From: Bacillota bacterium
GTDB taxonomy: Bacteria; Bacillota; Limnochordia; DTU087
Length of the DNA: 36,112 nt
Reading direction: 5' to 3'
NCBI GenBank assembly: GCA_012510855.1
Contig: JAAZHE010000024.1
Coordinates: 1-36,112, forward strand
Shown here: positions 16,965-25,396 of the stretch, piece after piece
Layout: each line of letters opens with the position of its first letter
How positions within the stretch are numbered: the first letter of the stretch is position 1
Position numbers and translations under genes: made by a program
The notes under the pieces: generated by a model
What the model was told of the DNA's origin: nothing
What the model saw: only the letters and a program-made list of their open reading frames with translations
Databases searched by the model: none

Positions 16965-18038
16965 ATGGAAACCATACGGGTCGGTATTATCGGTGCTGGT
17001 GGTATTGCTCAGTACGGTCATTTGCCTGCTTATAAGAACACTCCCGGTGTTAAAGTTGTAGCCATTGCTGACATCAACGAAAAGAAACTGGCTTATGTAG
17101 CAGACAAGTTTGGCGTTCCGCGGCAGTTTACCGATTACAAGGAGATGCTGGAACAGGCGGATATCGATGCTGTTAGTGTATGCACTCCCAATTCCTTACA
17201 CCGAGAAATGAGTGTAAACGCCCTCAATGCCGGTAAGCACGTGCTTTGCGAAAAACCGGTGGCGGTCACTGGTGCTGATGCAGAGGCTATTATAGCCGCT
17301 GCGGAAGCCAGCGGTAAGGTCTTTATGGGAGCCTTTTGCCAGCGGTTTTCGGGAGCCTCCCAAGTACTCAAGAAGTTTATTGAAGAAGGCAAGCTAGGGG
17401 ATATCTACTATGTAAAAGGCGGCTATATACGGCGCCGAGGTATTCCCGGCCTAGGGGGCTGGTTTACCACCAAGGCCCAGTCCGGCGGCGGTTGCATGCT
17501 GGATATCGGCGTCCACGCCTTGGATAGGATGTACTGGTTAATGGGAGCCCCAGAACCTGTAGCGGTATCAGGAGCTACGTACCAGGCATTTAAGGACAAT
17601 GCCGTAGATGGTGGCTGGCCTCCCTTTGACACCAGAATCGGTGATGTATATGCCGGCATCTTTGATGTAGAAGATATGGCAACGGGTTATGTACGATTTG
17701 CCAATGGAGCAACCCTGCTCCTTGAAGCTACCTGGGCAGGTAACTGTGAGCCCAGTTCATACATGCAGCTCTTTGGCACCAAGGCCGGTGCTCTAGAAGA
17801 CTCCCGGGGTCTAAGATTCTTCGGTGAAGAAGCCGGCAGCCTTTTGGACATCGAGCCCCATGTAGATACCAAGATCAACATATACGAAGCGGAAATCGCT
17901 CACTTTGTCGACTGCATTAGGACTGGTAAGAAGCCGATAACCACCGCCCAGGAGATCATTAATGTCGCCAAGATGATTGAAGCTGTGTACAGATCTGCTG
18001 AGAAAAACGGCCAGCAGATCAAGATCTCAGAGCTATAA
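16965..18038 (+). CDS. Gfo/Idh/MocA family NAD(P)-dependent oxidoreductase
   Basis: A 357-residue dehydrogenase. The N-terminal Rossmann fold has VGIIGAGGIAQ (6-16) and the catalytic motif CEKPVAVT with K97. The C-terminal domain has GGGCMLDIGVHALD, where D180 and H184 match the active site of inositol and glucose-fructose type dehydrogenases. The substrate is probably a sugar, inositol or their derivatives. Start ATG 16965 follows AGGAGGAGGG; the open frame reaches 16905, but that part has no ribosome site. The gene is alone between an operator-like palindrome and a strong terminator, suggesting its own regulation. Confidence 0.9.
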   Translation: METIRVGIIGAGGIAQYGHLPAYKNTPGVKVVAIADINEKKLAYVADKFGVPRQFTDYKEMLEQADIDAVSVCTPNSLHREMSVNALNAGKHVLCEKPVAVTGADAEAIIAAAEASGKVFMGAFCQRFSGASQVLKKFIEEGKLGDIYYVKGGYIRRRGIPGLGGWFTTKAQSGGGCMLDIGVHALDRMYWLMGAPEPVAVSGATYQAFKDNAVDGGWPPFDTRIGDVYAGIFDVEDMATGYVRFANGATLLLEATWAGNCEPSSYMQLFGTKAGALEDSRGLRFFGEEAGSLLDIEPHVDTKINIYEAEIAHFVDCIRTGKKPITTAQEIINVAKMIEAVYRSAEKNGQQIKISEL

Positions 18039-18101
18039 AGCCGCCTATTCCAAGGCTAACAACTGTAATTTGAGCTGCGCCAACCGCATCGGCAGAGACA
18101 C

Positions 18102-18140
18102 AACACTCGCCCAACCAGAAATCAGGGGGCGAGTGTTTTT
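18102..18140 (+). terminator. Rho-independent terminator after the oxidoreductase
   Basis: Eleven-base perfect arms AACACTCGCCC and GGGCGAGTGTT, the latter running into a TTTTT tract at 18136-18140. This ends transcription of the oxidoreductase gene 64 bases after its stop. Confidence 0.85.
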
Positions 18141-18242
18141 GTTCAGACTCAGAAGCTGCGAGAAGATGATCTTTCGCCGTTTGTCTAGATTGTCACACGT
18201 GGCAGACGGGCCCAAATGACACCTGTGGATTCTAACCGCTCT

Positions 18243-19097
18243 TCACGCCTGCTTCTGTGAGATCTTCCATACAGACAAGAAGAAAAATATCACCCCTACG
18301 CCAAGGAGGTACAAGGTACTCTCCAACGGAGTAATAATCCTGCCTCCCATCTCAAAGGCAACTCCCATAGCCAGGCGATAGCGCATTAATTCTGAGGACG
18401 GCGCTCCGGCAAAGGCCGCTATCTCTGCCGGTTCCATCATGATTCGGCGAAGCAGCATGGCGGCATGGGAAGGTGGGAATACCTTGATCACCGTTTGAAT
18501 AGGCGCCGGCAGGGACCCTATCGGTATGTAAATACCGGTTAGAAATCCAATTAGCGTTCCAATCAGGGTACTGGCAGTGGAGTAGGCACTGGCGCTCTTG
18601 AAAAGTGAGACCACGAAAAACAGCATGAAGGTGGCTGAAAGGCAGTTCAAGAGCACTACAGCCAATACCTTCCCCAAAGCCCTCGTCGTCAGCAGGTTTC
18701 CTCCGTTAACCTTAATGTACACCTCTGCGAGAGCTATAGTAACTAAGGTCATGGCAACACCGATAATGAAACTACTCACGATATACCCAGCAGCCAGAGT
18801 ACTTCTTCTAATGGGAGAGGACAGAAAATCTTTGCTAATCTTGTGCCGCTGATCATCGATCATGTTCCCCAGTGCACCCATAGCTGTGGTGATAGGGGTT
18901 ACGGCGATGACCCCAGCCATGATCCAATTATCTACCAGAGGTCCAGCACCTTCGAATCTCCTAAAGTCGCTTTTCATCGCATCTCCCAAAAACAGAAGAT
19001 ACAAACCTATGATGACAAGTACGCCGAGTAGGGAAAAGAACACCGCAGCCCTATCCCGAAAAAACAGCAGCAAATTACGCTTCACAAAGGCCCTCAT
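18243..19097 (-). CDS. ABC-2 type transporter permease
   Basis: A 284-residue membrane protein with about six hydrophobic segments and the ABC-2 pattern: a cytoplasmic N-terminus MRAFVKRNLLLFFRDRAAVFF, an amphipathic DQRHKISKDFLSSPI loop after the second helix, and LIGFLTGIYIPIGSLPAP before the fifth. It would form an exporter with the ATPase encoded upstream. Its ATG overlaps the TGA of that gene by four bases. The substrate is unknown; such pairs usually export drugs, lipids or peptides. Confidence 0.88.
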   Translation of the reverse strand: MRAFVKRNLLLFFRDRAAVFFSLLGVLVIIGLYLLFLGDAMKSDFRRFEGAGPLVDNWIMAGVIAVTPITTAMGALGNMIDDQRHKISKDFLSSPIRRSTLAAGYIVSSFIIGVAMTLVTIALAEVYIKVNGGNLLTTRALGKVLAVVLLNCLSATFMLFFVVSLFKSASAYSTASTLIGTLIGFLTGIYIPIGSLPAPIQTVIKVFPPSHAAMLLRRIMMEPAEIAAFAGAPSSELMRYRLAMGVAFEMGGRIITPLESTLYLLGVGVIFFFLSVWKISQKQA

Positions 19098-20008
19098 TCC
19101 CTCAACTCCCTGCCGGTAATCTTTATGAAGGCATCATCCATAGTACCCTGTATGACTTCAAATCCCCGAATTCTGTCTTTGCACTGCTCCAGTATAGGCA
19201 AGGCAGCTAAGGTGGTCTCCAGTTCGATGGTTAGAGTGTCAGCATATGCCTCATATGGATAGCCCATCTCTTTAACAATCTCTTCCAGCTCACTCCGATC
19301 CCATCCGTGAATGATTAGACAATCGGCGGTGTATTGTTCCTTTAAGTCGGACGGTGTGCCCTTGGCCGCTATCTTGCCGTGGTCAATTACCACTACATAG
19401 TCCGCCTTAGCCGCTTCCTCCATGTAATGTGTAGTAAGAAACACAGTCATCCCAGTATCCCCCTGGATTTGCCGGATAGTCTCCCAGACCCGCTGCCTTG
19501 TTTGAGGATCAAGTCCTGTAGTGGGCTCATCCAGGAACAAAATCTTAGGTGTGTTGAGCAGGGCCCTAGCGATATCTGCCCGCCTTCGTTGCCCCCCAGA
19601 CAGCTTTCCATAGGGCTGGTCCAAAAAGTCAGCAACACCTGCACACTCGGCGGCATAAGTAATTTTGGCTTCAAGCTCTTTACCCTTGAGGCCGTAAAAC
19701 CTTCCTCGCACCTCAAGGTTTTCTTTCACGGTAAGCAGCTTGTCCAAGAGACTATCTTGGAACACCAACCCGATCTCCGACCTAATCTTAGCATCATCCC
19801 GACCCAACAGATACCCGCCTACAGTCACCTTCCCGGCGTCTGGTTTCAGCAAAGTGCTTAGTATGTCAATGGTTGTAGATTTGCCGGCCCCATTTGGTCC
19901 CAAAAAAGCGAACAGAGTGCCTTCCTCGACGAAAAAGTCTATCCCTTTAACGGCCTCAATGGACCCATAAGACTTTTTCAGACCTTCTACTTCAATAATT
20001 CTCTTCAT
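19094..20008 (-). CDS. ABC exporter ATP-binding protein (DrrA/CcmA type)
   Basis: About 304 residues. Walker A is GPNGAGKST (37-45), the signature is KLSGGQRRR, Walker B is ILFLDEPTTGLD, and the H-loop is FLTTHYMEEA. A C-terminal extension after KGTPSDL (about 80 residues) is typical of antibiotic- or lipid-export ATPases. ATG 20008 has GAGGGG about seven bases upstream; the frame opens at 20023, but that start is less supported. It is coupled to the ABC-2 permease by overlapping ATGA. Confidence 0.92.
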   Translation of the reverse strand: MKRIIEVEGLKKSYGSIEAVKGIDFFVEEGTLFAFLGPNGAGKSTTIDILSTLLKPDAGKVTVGGYLLGRDDAKIRSEIGLVFQDSLLDKLLTVKENLEVRGRFYGLKGKELEAKITYAAECAGVADFLDQPYGKLSGGQRRRADIARALLNTPKILFLDEPTTGLDPQTRQRVWETIRQIQGDTGMTVFLTTHYMEEAAKADYVVVIDHGKIAAKGTPSDLKEQYTADCLIIHGWDRSELEEIVKEMGYPYEAYADTLTIELETTLAALPILEQCKDRIRGFEVIQGTMDDAFIKITGRELRE

Positions 20009-20359
20009 GTACCCGCCCCTCATCCCCTAATACGCTAAGTAAGATACCAACTCCATTTTTCACAAAAAGTCTATTCTAGAGCTAGTGAAGAATACCTTCC
20101 GCCCGGGACAACAGATGATGACATGCACTGTGACACCCCGGGCTCATACGATTCCTCATGTATCACCATAAACAACAAATCTTTTGTCTACGTAGGCATT
20201 CCATATAAAAGAATACTCTTATTCTCTTTTGAGACTCCTTTCACTAATTTCGTGTAGGATTGAGACAACTTGATAATCGGCATAAGGAGGTGAACGGGGA
20301 CAAACCCTAGAGGAGAACTCCGTCCATGAAACTACAAAGATGAAAATGAGGTGAATAAT
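20009..20359. other. Intergenic leader region upstream of the secreted protein gene
   Basis: It contains inverted GCCCGGG/CCCGGGC arms around 20102-20154, which could fold with a long loop. TATAAA-like elements lie near 20210. A GGAG-AA-CTCC mini-hairpin overlaps the ribosome site of a five-codon leader ORF. No riboswitch consensus was recognised. Confidence 0.35.
20326..20343 (+). CDS. Possible five-residue leader peptide (MKLQR)
   Basis: ATG-AAA-CTA-CAA-AGA-TGA follows GAGGAG by ten bases and stops five bases before the GAGGTGA ribosome site of the next gene. Such a tiny ORF may couple or tune translation. The evidence is only spacing, and chance is possible. Confidence 0.25.
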   Translation: MKLQR

Positions 20360-20851
20360 ATGAAAAGAATATTATGTTTTGCCCTTGTAGCAGTTTTTGT
20401 CTTGGCGTTTAGTATTGCAGCAGGCGCTGCATCCAAGACAAGCGAGACAATCGAAGCTAGACTCAATATCTTACCCTACGCCGATATCGTCGTAGGCAGC
20501 ACGGAGTTGGATATCGGAGATATCTCGGTTGTAGGTGCAAAATACCAGGACGAGACAACCCTTACCGTCAGGACTAATACGAATGCAACACTTACCTTCC
20601 ATTCGAGAGGTTGGAGTGGCGAATTGTCGCCGCTAAACACTGGTCTTGGATGGGATCTATACTTGGATGGCGCCAATAGACTAAGTGTCAAGGGGACTCA
20701 GACTCGTTCGACCACTTTTTCAAGAGGAGCTCATGAGGGCTCTCTGATCGTGCATTTCCACAGCCACTCCGGCGAGAACTGGAATTGGTGGCAGGTGGAG
20801 CAAGGCTCATATACCGACGTGCTTACCATCACAGTCTCCGCTGCCAGCTAA
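20360..20851 (+). CDS. Small secreted beta-rich protein of unknown function
   Basis: A 163-residue protein with a signal peptide (MKRILCFALVAVFVLAFSIAAGAA, cleavage likely near GAA-SKT). The mature part alternates beta strands with Thr/Ser-rich segments and ends YTDVLTITVSAAS, a closing strand seen in fimbrial or coat-type Ig-like sandwiches. It contains an aromatic/His-rich patch HFHSHSGENWNWW. No family is certain. Start ATG 20360 is six bases after GAGGTGA; the in-frame GTG 20351 overlaps the ribosome site. It is likely surface exposed or extracellular. It is monocistronic and followed by a strong terminator. Confidence 0.75.
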   Translation: MKRILCFALVAVFVLAFSIAAGAASKTSETIEARLNILPYADIVVGSTELDIGDISVVGAKYQDETTLTVRTNTNATLTFHSRGWSGELSPLNTGLGWDLYLDGANRLSVKGTQTRSTTFSRGAHEGSLIVHFHSHSGENWNWWQVEQGSYTDVLTITVSAAS

Positions 20852-20865
20852 GACGATGGACTCAA

Positions 20866-20902
20866 CCCAACCCTTACCCATCTAGGTAAGGGTTGGGGTT
20901 TT
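20866..20902 (+). terminator. Rho-independent terminator
   Basis: Thirteen-base perfect arms CCCAACCCTTACC and GGTAAGGGTTGGG, loop CATCTA, then GTTTT. It closes the secreted-protein gene and faces the end of the AEC carrier on the other strand. Confidence 0.85.
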
Positions 20903-20907
20903 CATCC

Positions 20908-21837
20908 TCATCCGAAGAAGCCCACCATCAACGGAATCGTCACGATGCTGAGCAGCGTAGTCACAAAGACCCCTGCAACGGCGAATTCGCTGTCTCCCCC
21001 GTATTTTTCAACCAAGACAGGAGTGCTAGCCATGCTGGGCATTGATGCAACCATGATGCTTATGGTCTTAACCAAGGGGTCCAGATTTAACGGCAGCATC
21101 AGAAGATAAGCCAGGAAGGGATAGACCAGAAGCTTACAGACTACCACAACGCCCAGCTCTAGGCTGACGGCATTGGAACCCACAGTCAGACCTGACAATA
21201 AATACCCCATCATCAGCATTGCTAGGGGTGTTGTGGCATTGCCCATGATCCTCAGGGGTTCTAGGATAAGCTGAGGCACCCTCACACCAGCCATATTGAG
21301 TACTAGAGCCGAAAAGGTAGCCATCAAACAGGGATTAATCAGTGCTTTCCAGCTGCCCTGTTCCCCTCTCCCCTCCCTAAGGGCAAGAATCGCCACCGTG
21401 CATAGGGCGGTTGTTACTCCCACATCATACAATACGGCATATGCCAAGCCCTCTTGGCCAAATACAGAAAGTGCCACCGGGAAGGCGATAAAACCAGAGT
21501 TGGGCATGGAACAAAGCACAATAAAGGTCCCTCGGCGCCAATCCGCCAGCGCCATGAGCCTGGAAAGCCCGATTGCAAGTCCCATCATCAGGAGGATGAG
21601 TACCAGACTGAGAATGGGGGCCACAGCTCCTAGGGCCAGCCTTTCCCAGGTTACATCGCTGGTCATGGAAGCGAATATAAGGGAAGGCAGACTTATATTC
21701 AATATGAGATTGGCGATTGTCGCCCTCGCTTCTTCCCTAAACCACCCAGCCCTTCTTGCCAATGCGCCAAAGATGCTCAAAGAGAAGATAATCAAAACCC
21801 GCCAAAAAATGCTCACAGTTGAAATAGAACTAGCCAT
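20908..21837 (-). CDS. AEC (auxin efflux carrier) family transporter
   Basis: A 309-residue protein with about ten hydrophobic segments in two halves. The N-terminal half has ILNISLPSLIFASM, and the centre has CSMPNSGFIAFPVAL, the family's characteristic N-S-G-F-I-x-x-P unfolding region; the second half has TTPLAMLMMGYLL and VASMPSMAST. AEC members in bacteria often transport malate, lactate or other small organic acids; the substrate here is unknown. ATG 21837 is preceded by AGGAG six bases upstream. It is a single gene, convergent to the secreted protein. Confidence 0.88.
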   Translation of the reverse strand: MASSISTVSIFWRVLIIFSLSIFGALARRAGWFREEARATIANLILNISLPSLIFASMTSDVTWERLALGAVAPILSLVLILLMMGLAIGLSRLMALADWRRGTFIVLCSMPNSGFIAFPVALSVFGQEGLAYAVLYDVGVTTALCTVAILALREGRGEQGSWKALINPCLMATFSALVLNMAGVRVPQLILEPLRIMGNATTPLAMLMMGYLLSGLTVGSNAVSLELGVVVVCKLLVYPFLAYLLMLPLNLDPLVKTISIMVASMPSMASTPVLVEKYGGDSEFAVAGVFVTTLLSIVTIPLMVGFFG

Positions 21838-22094
21838 ATCCTGCTCCTAATACCTGTATTTTGCGTTTTCCCGATTGCTGCCTCGGTACTTAATGCCAGT
21901 GAAACCTATTCTGCATCTAACTGCCTAGTCCTGTCTTCAACCTACTATCGTGGGAAGATATTATGCTCAGCCTTTGCGCTGTTGCGAAGTTCTGATCGCT
22001 TTCACCCCAATTATCTGTCTTTGTATATGCTTGATGGCTCTTTGGCTCAACTGTCACATAGTTTGATCTGTTCTCTCGCAATAGTGCTTTTTTA

Positions 22095-22110
22095 TACATT
22101 CCTGTATGTT
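22095..22110. promoter_or_regulatory. Palindromic operator-like site TACAT-N6-ATGTT
   Basis: It lies just upstream of the probable promoter and shares TTTTTATACATT plus a downstream TATGT with a site at 30272-30287 near the lysE/gdh region. It may bind a common regulator. Confidence 0.3.
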
Positions 22111-22132
22111 ACAGAAGGAGATTGCGATCATT

Positions 22133-22163
22133 TTGACGAATATACTAGTGGCAATTGTATAGA
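22133..22163 (+). promoter_or_regulatory. Putative sigma-A type promoter
   Basis: TTGACG (22133-22138) is followed by -10 options TGTATA at 17 bases or TATAGA at 19 bases. It lies about 105 bases before the start codon of the solute-binding protein. Confidence 0.4.
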
Positions 22164-22268
22164 AAGGGCTGCGGAGGTGATTATGGGTAGTAGTGGTTTG
22201 TTTGATGACAAAGCTGGGAAACGGTGACGCTTTTGGTCTGAAAGGGAATACATGAAGGAGGTATCAGT

Positions 22269-24233
22269 ATGAGGAGACTGCCCTGGTTTCTCACTGTATC
22301 GCTCCTTGTTGTCCTGCTGCTGGGAGGATCGGCATTCGCGTATAACGAGGCTCCAATGCTGGCTGAAAAAGTGAAGGCCGGTCTGCTACCACCCGTGGAA
22401 GAGCGTCTGCCCGAGAACCCGCTAGTAATCGAACCTCTAGAAGCAATCGGAAAATACGGTGGCACTTGGGTCCGGTGGAGCACACACCGCGAATGGGCAT
22501 ACACTCAGATGATGATGTATGGGGGATCTCCCATCCGGTGGGCTGATGATGGCCTTCGCATTGAACCAAACTGGGTTGAAAGATGGGAGTCCAATGAAGA
22601 TGCCACTGTTTGGACCTTCTATCTCCGCAAAGGAGTTAAGTGGTCTGATGGGCATCCTTTGACAACCGAGGACATCATGTTCTGGTGGGAGGACATGTGC
22701 AATAACCCAGAGATGTCTGACCCCATACCGGATCTGTTCATTTCCGGTGGCCAGGTGGCCGTTTTCGAAGCCCTGGATGATTACACGCTGCGGATCACTT
22801 ATGCTGCACCTGCTCCGCTGCTACCAGAGCGACTCTGCATGTGGCCCGGTGGCTGTGGTCAAGGTGAACGCTTGATTGTCCCCGCGCATTATCTAAAACA
22901 ATTCCACCCCGACTACTCTGACTATGAGGACTTTGAAGTTTTCGAAGAAAAAATGGAATGGTGGTTCAATCCCGAGTGTCCAGTGCTGACCGAGTGGATG
23001 CCGGTTGAACATGAACCAGCCCGACGGTTAGTCCTAGAGCGCAACCCCTACTACTACGCAGTAGATACTGCAGGCAATCAGCTACCCTACATTGACCGTG
23101 TCGAGATCAACTATGTCGAGGACCTTGAAGTAGTCAAGCTTAAGCTCCTCAACGGCGAAGCAGATATGCAGGTTCGTCCCTATGTCGCCCTTTCCGACTT
23201 AGCCATGCTCAAACGAAATGAAGCCAATGGAGGCTACAAAGTATATCTTTGGGATTCGGGTTCCGGAACTGGTCCCATCTACTATTGGAACTGGAACCAT
23301 CCCGAGCCTAAGAAGCAGGAGCTCTACCGCAAACCGGAATTCCGGCGGGCCTTGTCCCATGCCATCAACCGAGAGCGGATTCAGAGGATGCTGTTCTTTA
23401 ACCTGGGTGAGATAACCACTGGTACCTTCAGTCCCAAGGCCATTGAGTTCCACCGCACTGAGGAAGGGCGCGAGCTCTACAAGCGGTGGCGGGACGCATA
23501 TCTTGAGTACAATCCTGAAAAAGCCAAAGAGCTGCTGGATTCCATCGGCGTGAAGGACTACGACGGCGACGGCTGGCGTGACTTCCCCGACGGATCATCA
23601 CTGTTTGTCCGGATTGACCATGATGCCCTCATAAACAAGACCGACCAGCAGACCAACGAGATGGTCAAGGCTGACTGGGAGGCCATCGGTATCCGGACCA
23701 TATTGAACCCCGTAGACAGCTCGGCTCTGCAGATGATGGACCAGACTGCCACCTTCGATATTCGAGACAGCTGGGAGCTTGGTGACGGTCCCAACTTCCT
23801 GGTCTTCCCGCAGTGGATAGTGCCCATCGATCTGAGCCGCTGGGCACCGCTGTATGGTTCCTGGTACTCTGTCCAGGGTACTCCCGAGGCCGAGCTCGAG
23901 CTAGACCTAGCTCCTCGTGACAGGACTCCACCTCGTGAGGAACCCGTGCCGGGAGGTCCAGTGGATCGGCTCCACAAGCTGTACGACCAAGCTAAGGTGG
24001 AACCCGACCTTGAGAAGCGGGAGCAGTTGGTCTTTGAAATGATCAAGATCCACATCGAAGAAGGTCCATTCTTCATCGGTACCGTTGCCGACTATCCGCG
24101 GGTTGTCATCGTCAACGAGAAGATGAGGAATGTCCCGGATCACGATGACCTAGCCCTCGGCGGCTTCGTGAATCCGTGGATCATGGTCTATCCGGCCATT
24201 ACCCACCCAGCCACCTACTTCTTCGATAACTAA
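22269..24233 (+). CDS. Extracellular solute-binding protein, family 5 (SBP_bac_5)
   Basis: A 654-residue binding protein of an oligopeptide/oligosaccharide ABC importer, larger than typical DppA (about 530). The signal peptide (FLTVSLLVVLLLGGSAFA, cleavage before YNEAP) has no lipobox cysteine, so the protein is probably released to a periplasm-like space rather than lipid-anchored. Family signatures include WESNEDATVWTFYLRKGVKWSDG and PLTTEDIMFWWED, then RRALSHAINRERI and YNPEKAKELLDSIG. Many proteins starting with such an E-A-P-x-L-A-E stretch are oligosaccharide rather than peptide binders, but the substrate is not provable here. ATG 22269 follows AAGGAGG by seven bases. It heads an operon of permeases and ATPases. 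Confidence 0.9.
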   Translation: MRRLPWFLTVSLLVVLLLGGSAFAYNEAPMLAEKVKAGLLPPVEERLPENPLVIEPLEAIGKYGGTWVRWSTHREWAYTQMMMYGGSPIRWADDGLRIEPNWVERWESNEDATVWTFYLRKGVKWSDGHPLTTEDIMFWWEDMCNNPEMSDPIPDLFISGGQVAVFEALDDYTLRITYAAPAPLLPERLCMWPGGCGQGERLIVPAHYLKQFHPDYSDYEDFEVFEEKMEWWFNPECPVLTEWMPVEHEPARRLVLERNPYYYAVDTAGNQLPYIDRVEINYVEDLEVVKLKLLNGEADMQVRPYVALSDLAMLKRNEANGGYKVYLWDSGSGTGPIYYWNWNHPEPKKQELYRKPEFRRALSHAINRERIQRMLFFNLGEITTGTFSPKAIEFHRTEEGRELYKRWRDAYLEYNPEKAKELLDSIGVKDYDGDGWRDFPDGSSLFVRIDHDALINKTDQQTNEMVKADWEAIGIRTILNPVDSSALQMMDQTATFDIRDSWELGDGPNFLVFPQWIVPIDLSRWAPLYGSWYSVQGTPEAELELDLAPRDRTPPREEPVPGGPVDRLHKLYDQAKVEPDLEKREQLVFEMIKIHIEEGPFFIGTVADYPRVVIVNEKMRNVPDHDDLALGGFVNPWIMVYPAITHPATYFFDN

Positions 24234-24257
24234 CAGGCGAAATATGGGAGAGCACTA

Positions 24258-24286
24258 AGCGAGGGGGAGTGGTCATCCCCCTCGCT
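24258..24286 (+). terminator. Hairpin between binding protein and permease genes
   Basis: Eleven-base perfect arms AGCGAGGGGGA and TCCCCCTCGCT with a seven-base loop and no T-run. It likely stabilises or attenuates, giving more binding-protein mRNA than permease mRNA. Confidence 0.6.
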
Positions 24287-24399
24287 CACCCATTTCTTCA
24301 ACCCGCCTCAAGGTACGATAAAGCACGCTGGGAAAGAATTCAGTTGCTTCAAACTGATGATGCAGTAAACCATCATCCGCTGTAAGGAAGTGATCATCC

Positions 24400-25383
24400 A
24401 TGGCAGCCTTTATCGGTCGCAGACTTATTTCCATGCTGATAACCTTAGCACTGGTAGCCGTAGTGGGATTTATTGTGATCAATCTGCCCCCCGGCTCTTA
24501 CCTGGATGTCTACAGAGCTCAATTAATGGTGCTGGGAACCAGCACCGCGGAACAGCAGATCAAAGCACTGGAGCAGCGATACGGTCTAGATAAACCCCTG
24601 CACTACCAGTTTTACAAGTGGATTACAGGTTTTGTCCGAGGGGACTTCGGACGCTCTTTTCAGTATAACCGAGAAGTCTCCGAGCTGGTTTGGAGCCGTA
24701 TAGGCTTCACGGTGGTGGTTTCAGTCTGCAGCTTGATTTTCAGCTGGATGGTAGCCATACCCATCGGCATCTATTCAGCTACCCATAAATATTCGCTAGC
24801 TGACAATATCTTCACGTTCCTATCCTTTATCGGGCTCAGCATCCCGAGTTTTCTAATCGCCCTCGTCCTGATGGTTGTTTCTTCCCGCTATTTTGGCATG
24901 TCTGTAGGCGGCCTATTCTCCCGGGCATATGAGAATGCCCCCTGGAGCTGGGCCAAATTCGTCGATTTTCTCCAACACCTTTGGTTGCCAGTGGTGGTTG
25001 TGGGTCTGGCAGACACTGCTGGCTTGATGAGGGTAATGCGTGGTAACCTTTCGGATATTCTCAGCATGCAGTACGTGCAGACCGCCCGGGCCAAAGGTCT
25101 TTCGGAGCGGGTAGTTATTTATAAGCATGCGGTTCGCAATGCCCTCCATCCTCTGATCATGAACCTGGGGATGAGCTTACCCGGCATTATTTCTGGGTCC
25201 ACTGTGGTATCCATCGTCTTGAGCTTACCTACCTGCGGCCCGCTGTATTTCAACGCACTGAGGTCTCAGGATATGTTTCTGGCCGGTACATTCCTAGTGT
25301 TCATGGCCATTATGCTGGTGATCGGAAACTTCTTGGCCGACATCGCCCTAGCTATAGTCGACCCAAGAATCCGGTATGAGTAA
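24400..25383 (+). CDS. Dipeptide/oligopeptide-type ABC permease, DppB family
   Basis: A 327-residue inner-membrane permease with about six membrane segments. The N-terminus MAAFIGRRLISMLIT and the periplasmic segment GLDKPLHYQFYKWITGFVRGDFGRSF are DppB-like. The ATPase-contacting EAA-type loop is ARAKGLSERVVIYKHAVRNAL. It forms the channel with the DppC-like partner just downstream. ATG 24400 is preceded by AAGGAAG about ten bases away. It lies 166 bases after the binding-protein stop and overlaps the ribosome site region of the next gene. Confidence 0.9.
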   Translation: MAAFIGRRLISMLITLALVAVVGFIVINLPPGSYLDVYRAQLMVLGTSTAEQQIKALEQRYGLDKPLHYQFYKWITGFVRGDFGRSFQYNREVSELVWSRIGFTVVVSVCSLIFSWMVAIPIGIYSATHKYSLADNIFTFLSFIGLSIPSFLIALVLMVVSSRYFGMSVGGLFSRAYENAPWSWAKFVDFLQHLWLPVVVVGLADTAGLMRVMRGNLSDILSMQYVQTARAKGLSERVVIYKHAVRNALHPLIMNLGMSLPGIISGSTVVSIVLSLPTCGPLYFNALRSQDMFLAGTFLVFMAIMLVIGNFLADIALAIVDPRIRYE

Positions 25384-25396
25384 GGAGGTTTACATC

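Larger units (their letters stand above)
21838..22268. other. Long upstream region of the Dpp-like operon
   Basis: This 431-base region has a probable promoter at 22133-22163 and an AT-rich palindrome at 22095-22110. An 81-codon plus-strand frame (21982-22227) is not convincing: it lacks a ribosome site, and its composition does not resemble a domain. No tRNA or riboswitch consensus was seen. Confidence 0.4.

Noticed and set aside
20281-20345. Possible c-di-GMP riboswitch, from the ACAAACC and ACTACAAAG strings
   Set aside because: The conserved GACGCAAAGC core is absent and the helices do not align with the class.
21982-22227. 81-codon plus-strand frame upstream of the Dpp-like operon
   Set aside because: No ribosome site, overlaps the probable promoter, and the translation lacks any domain-like pattern.
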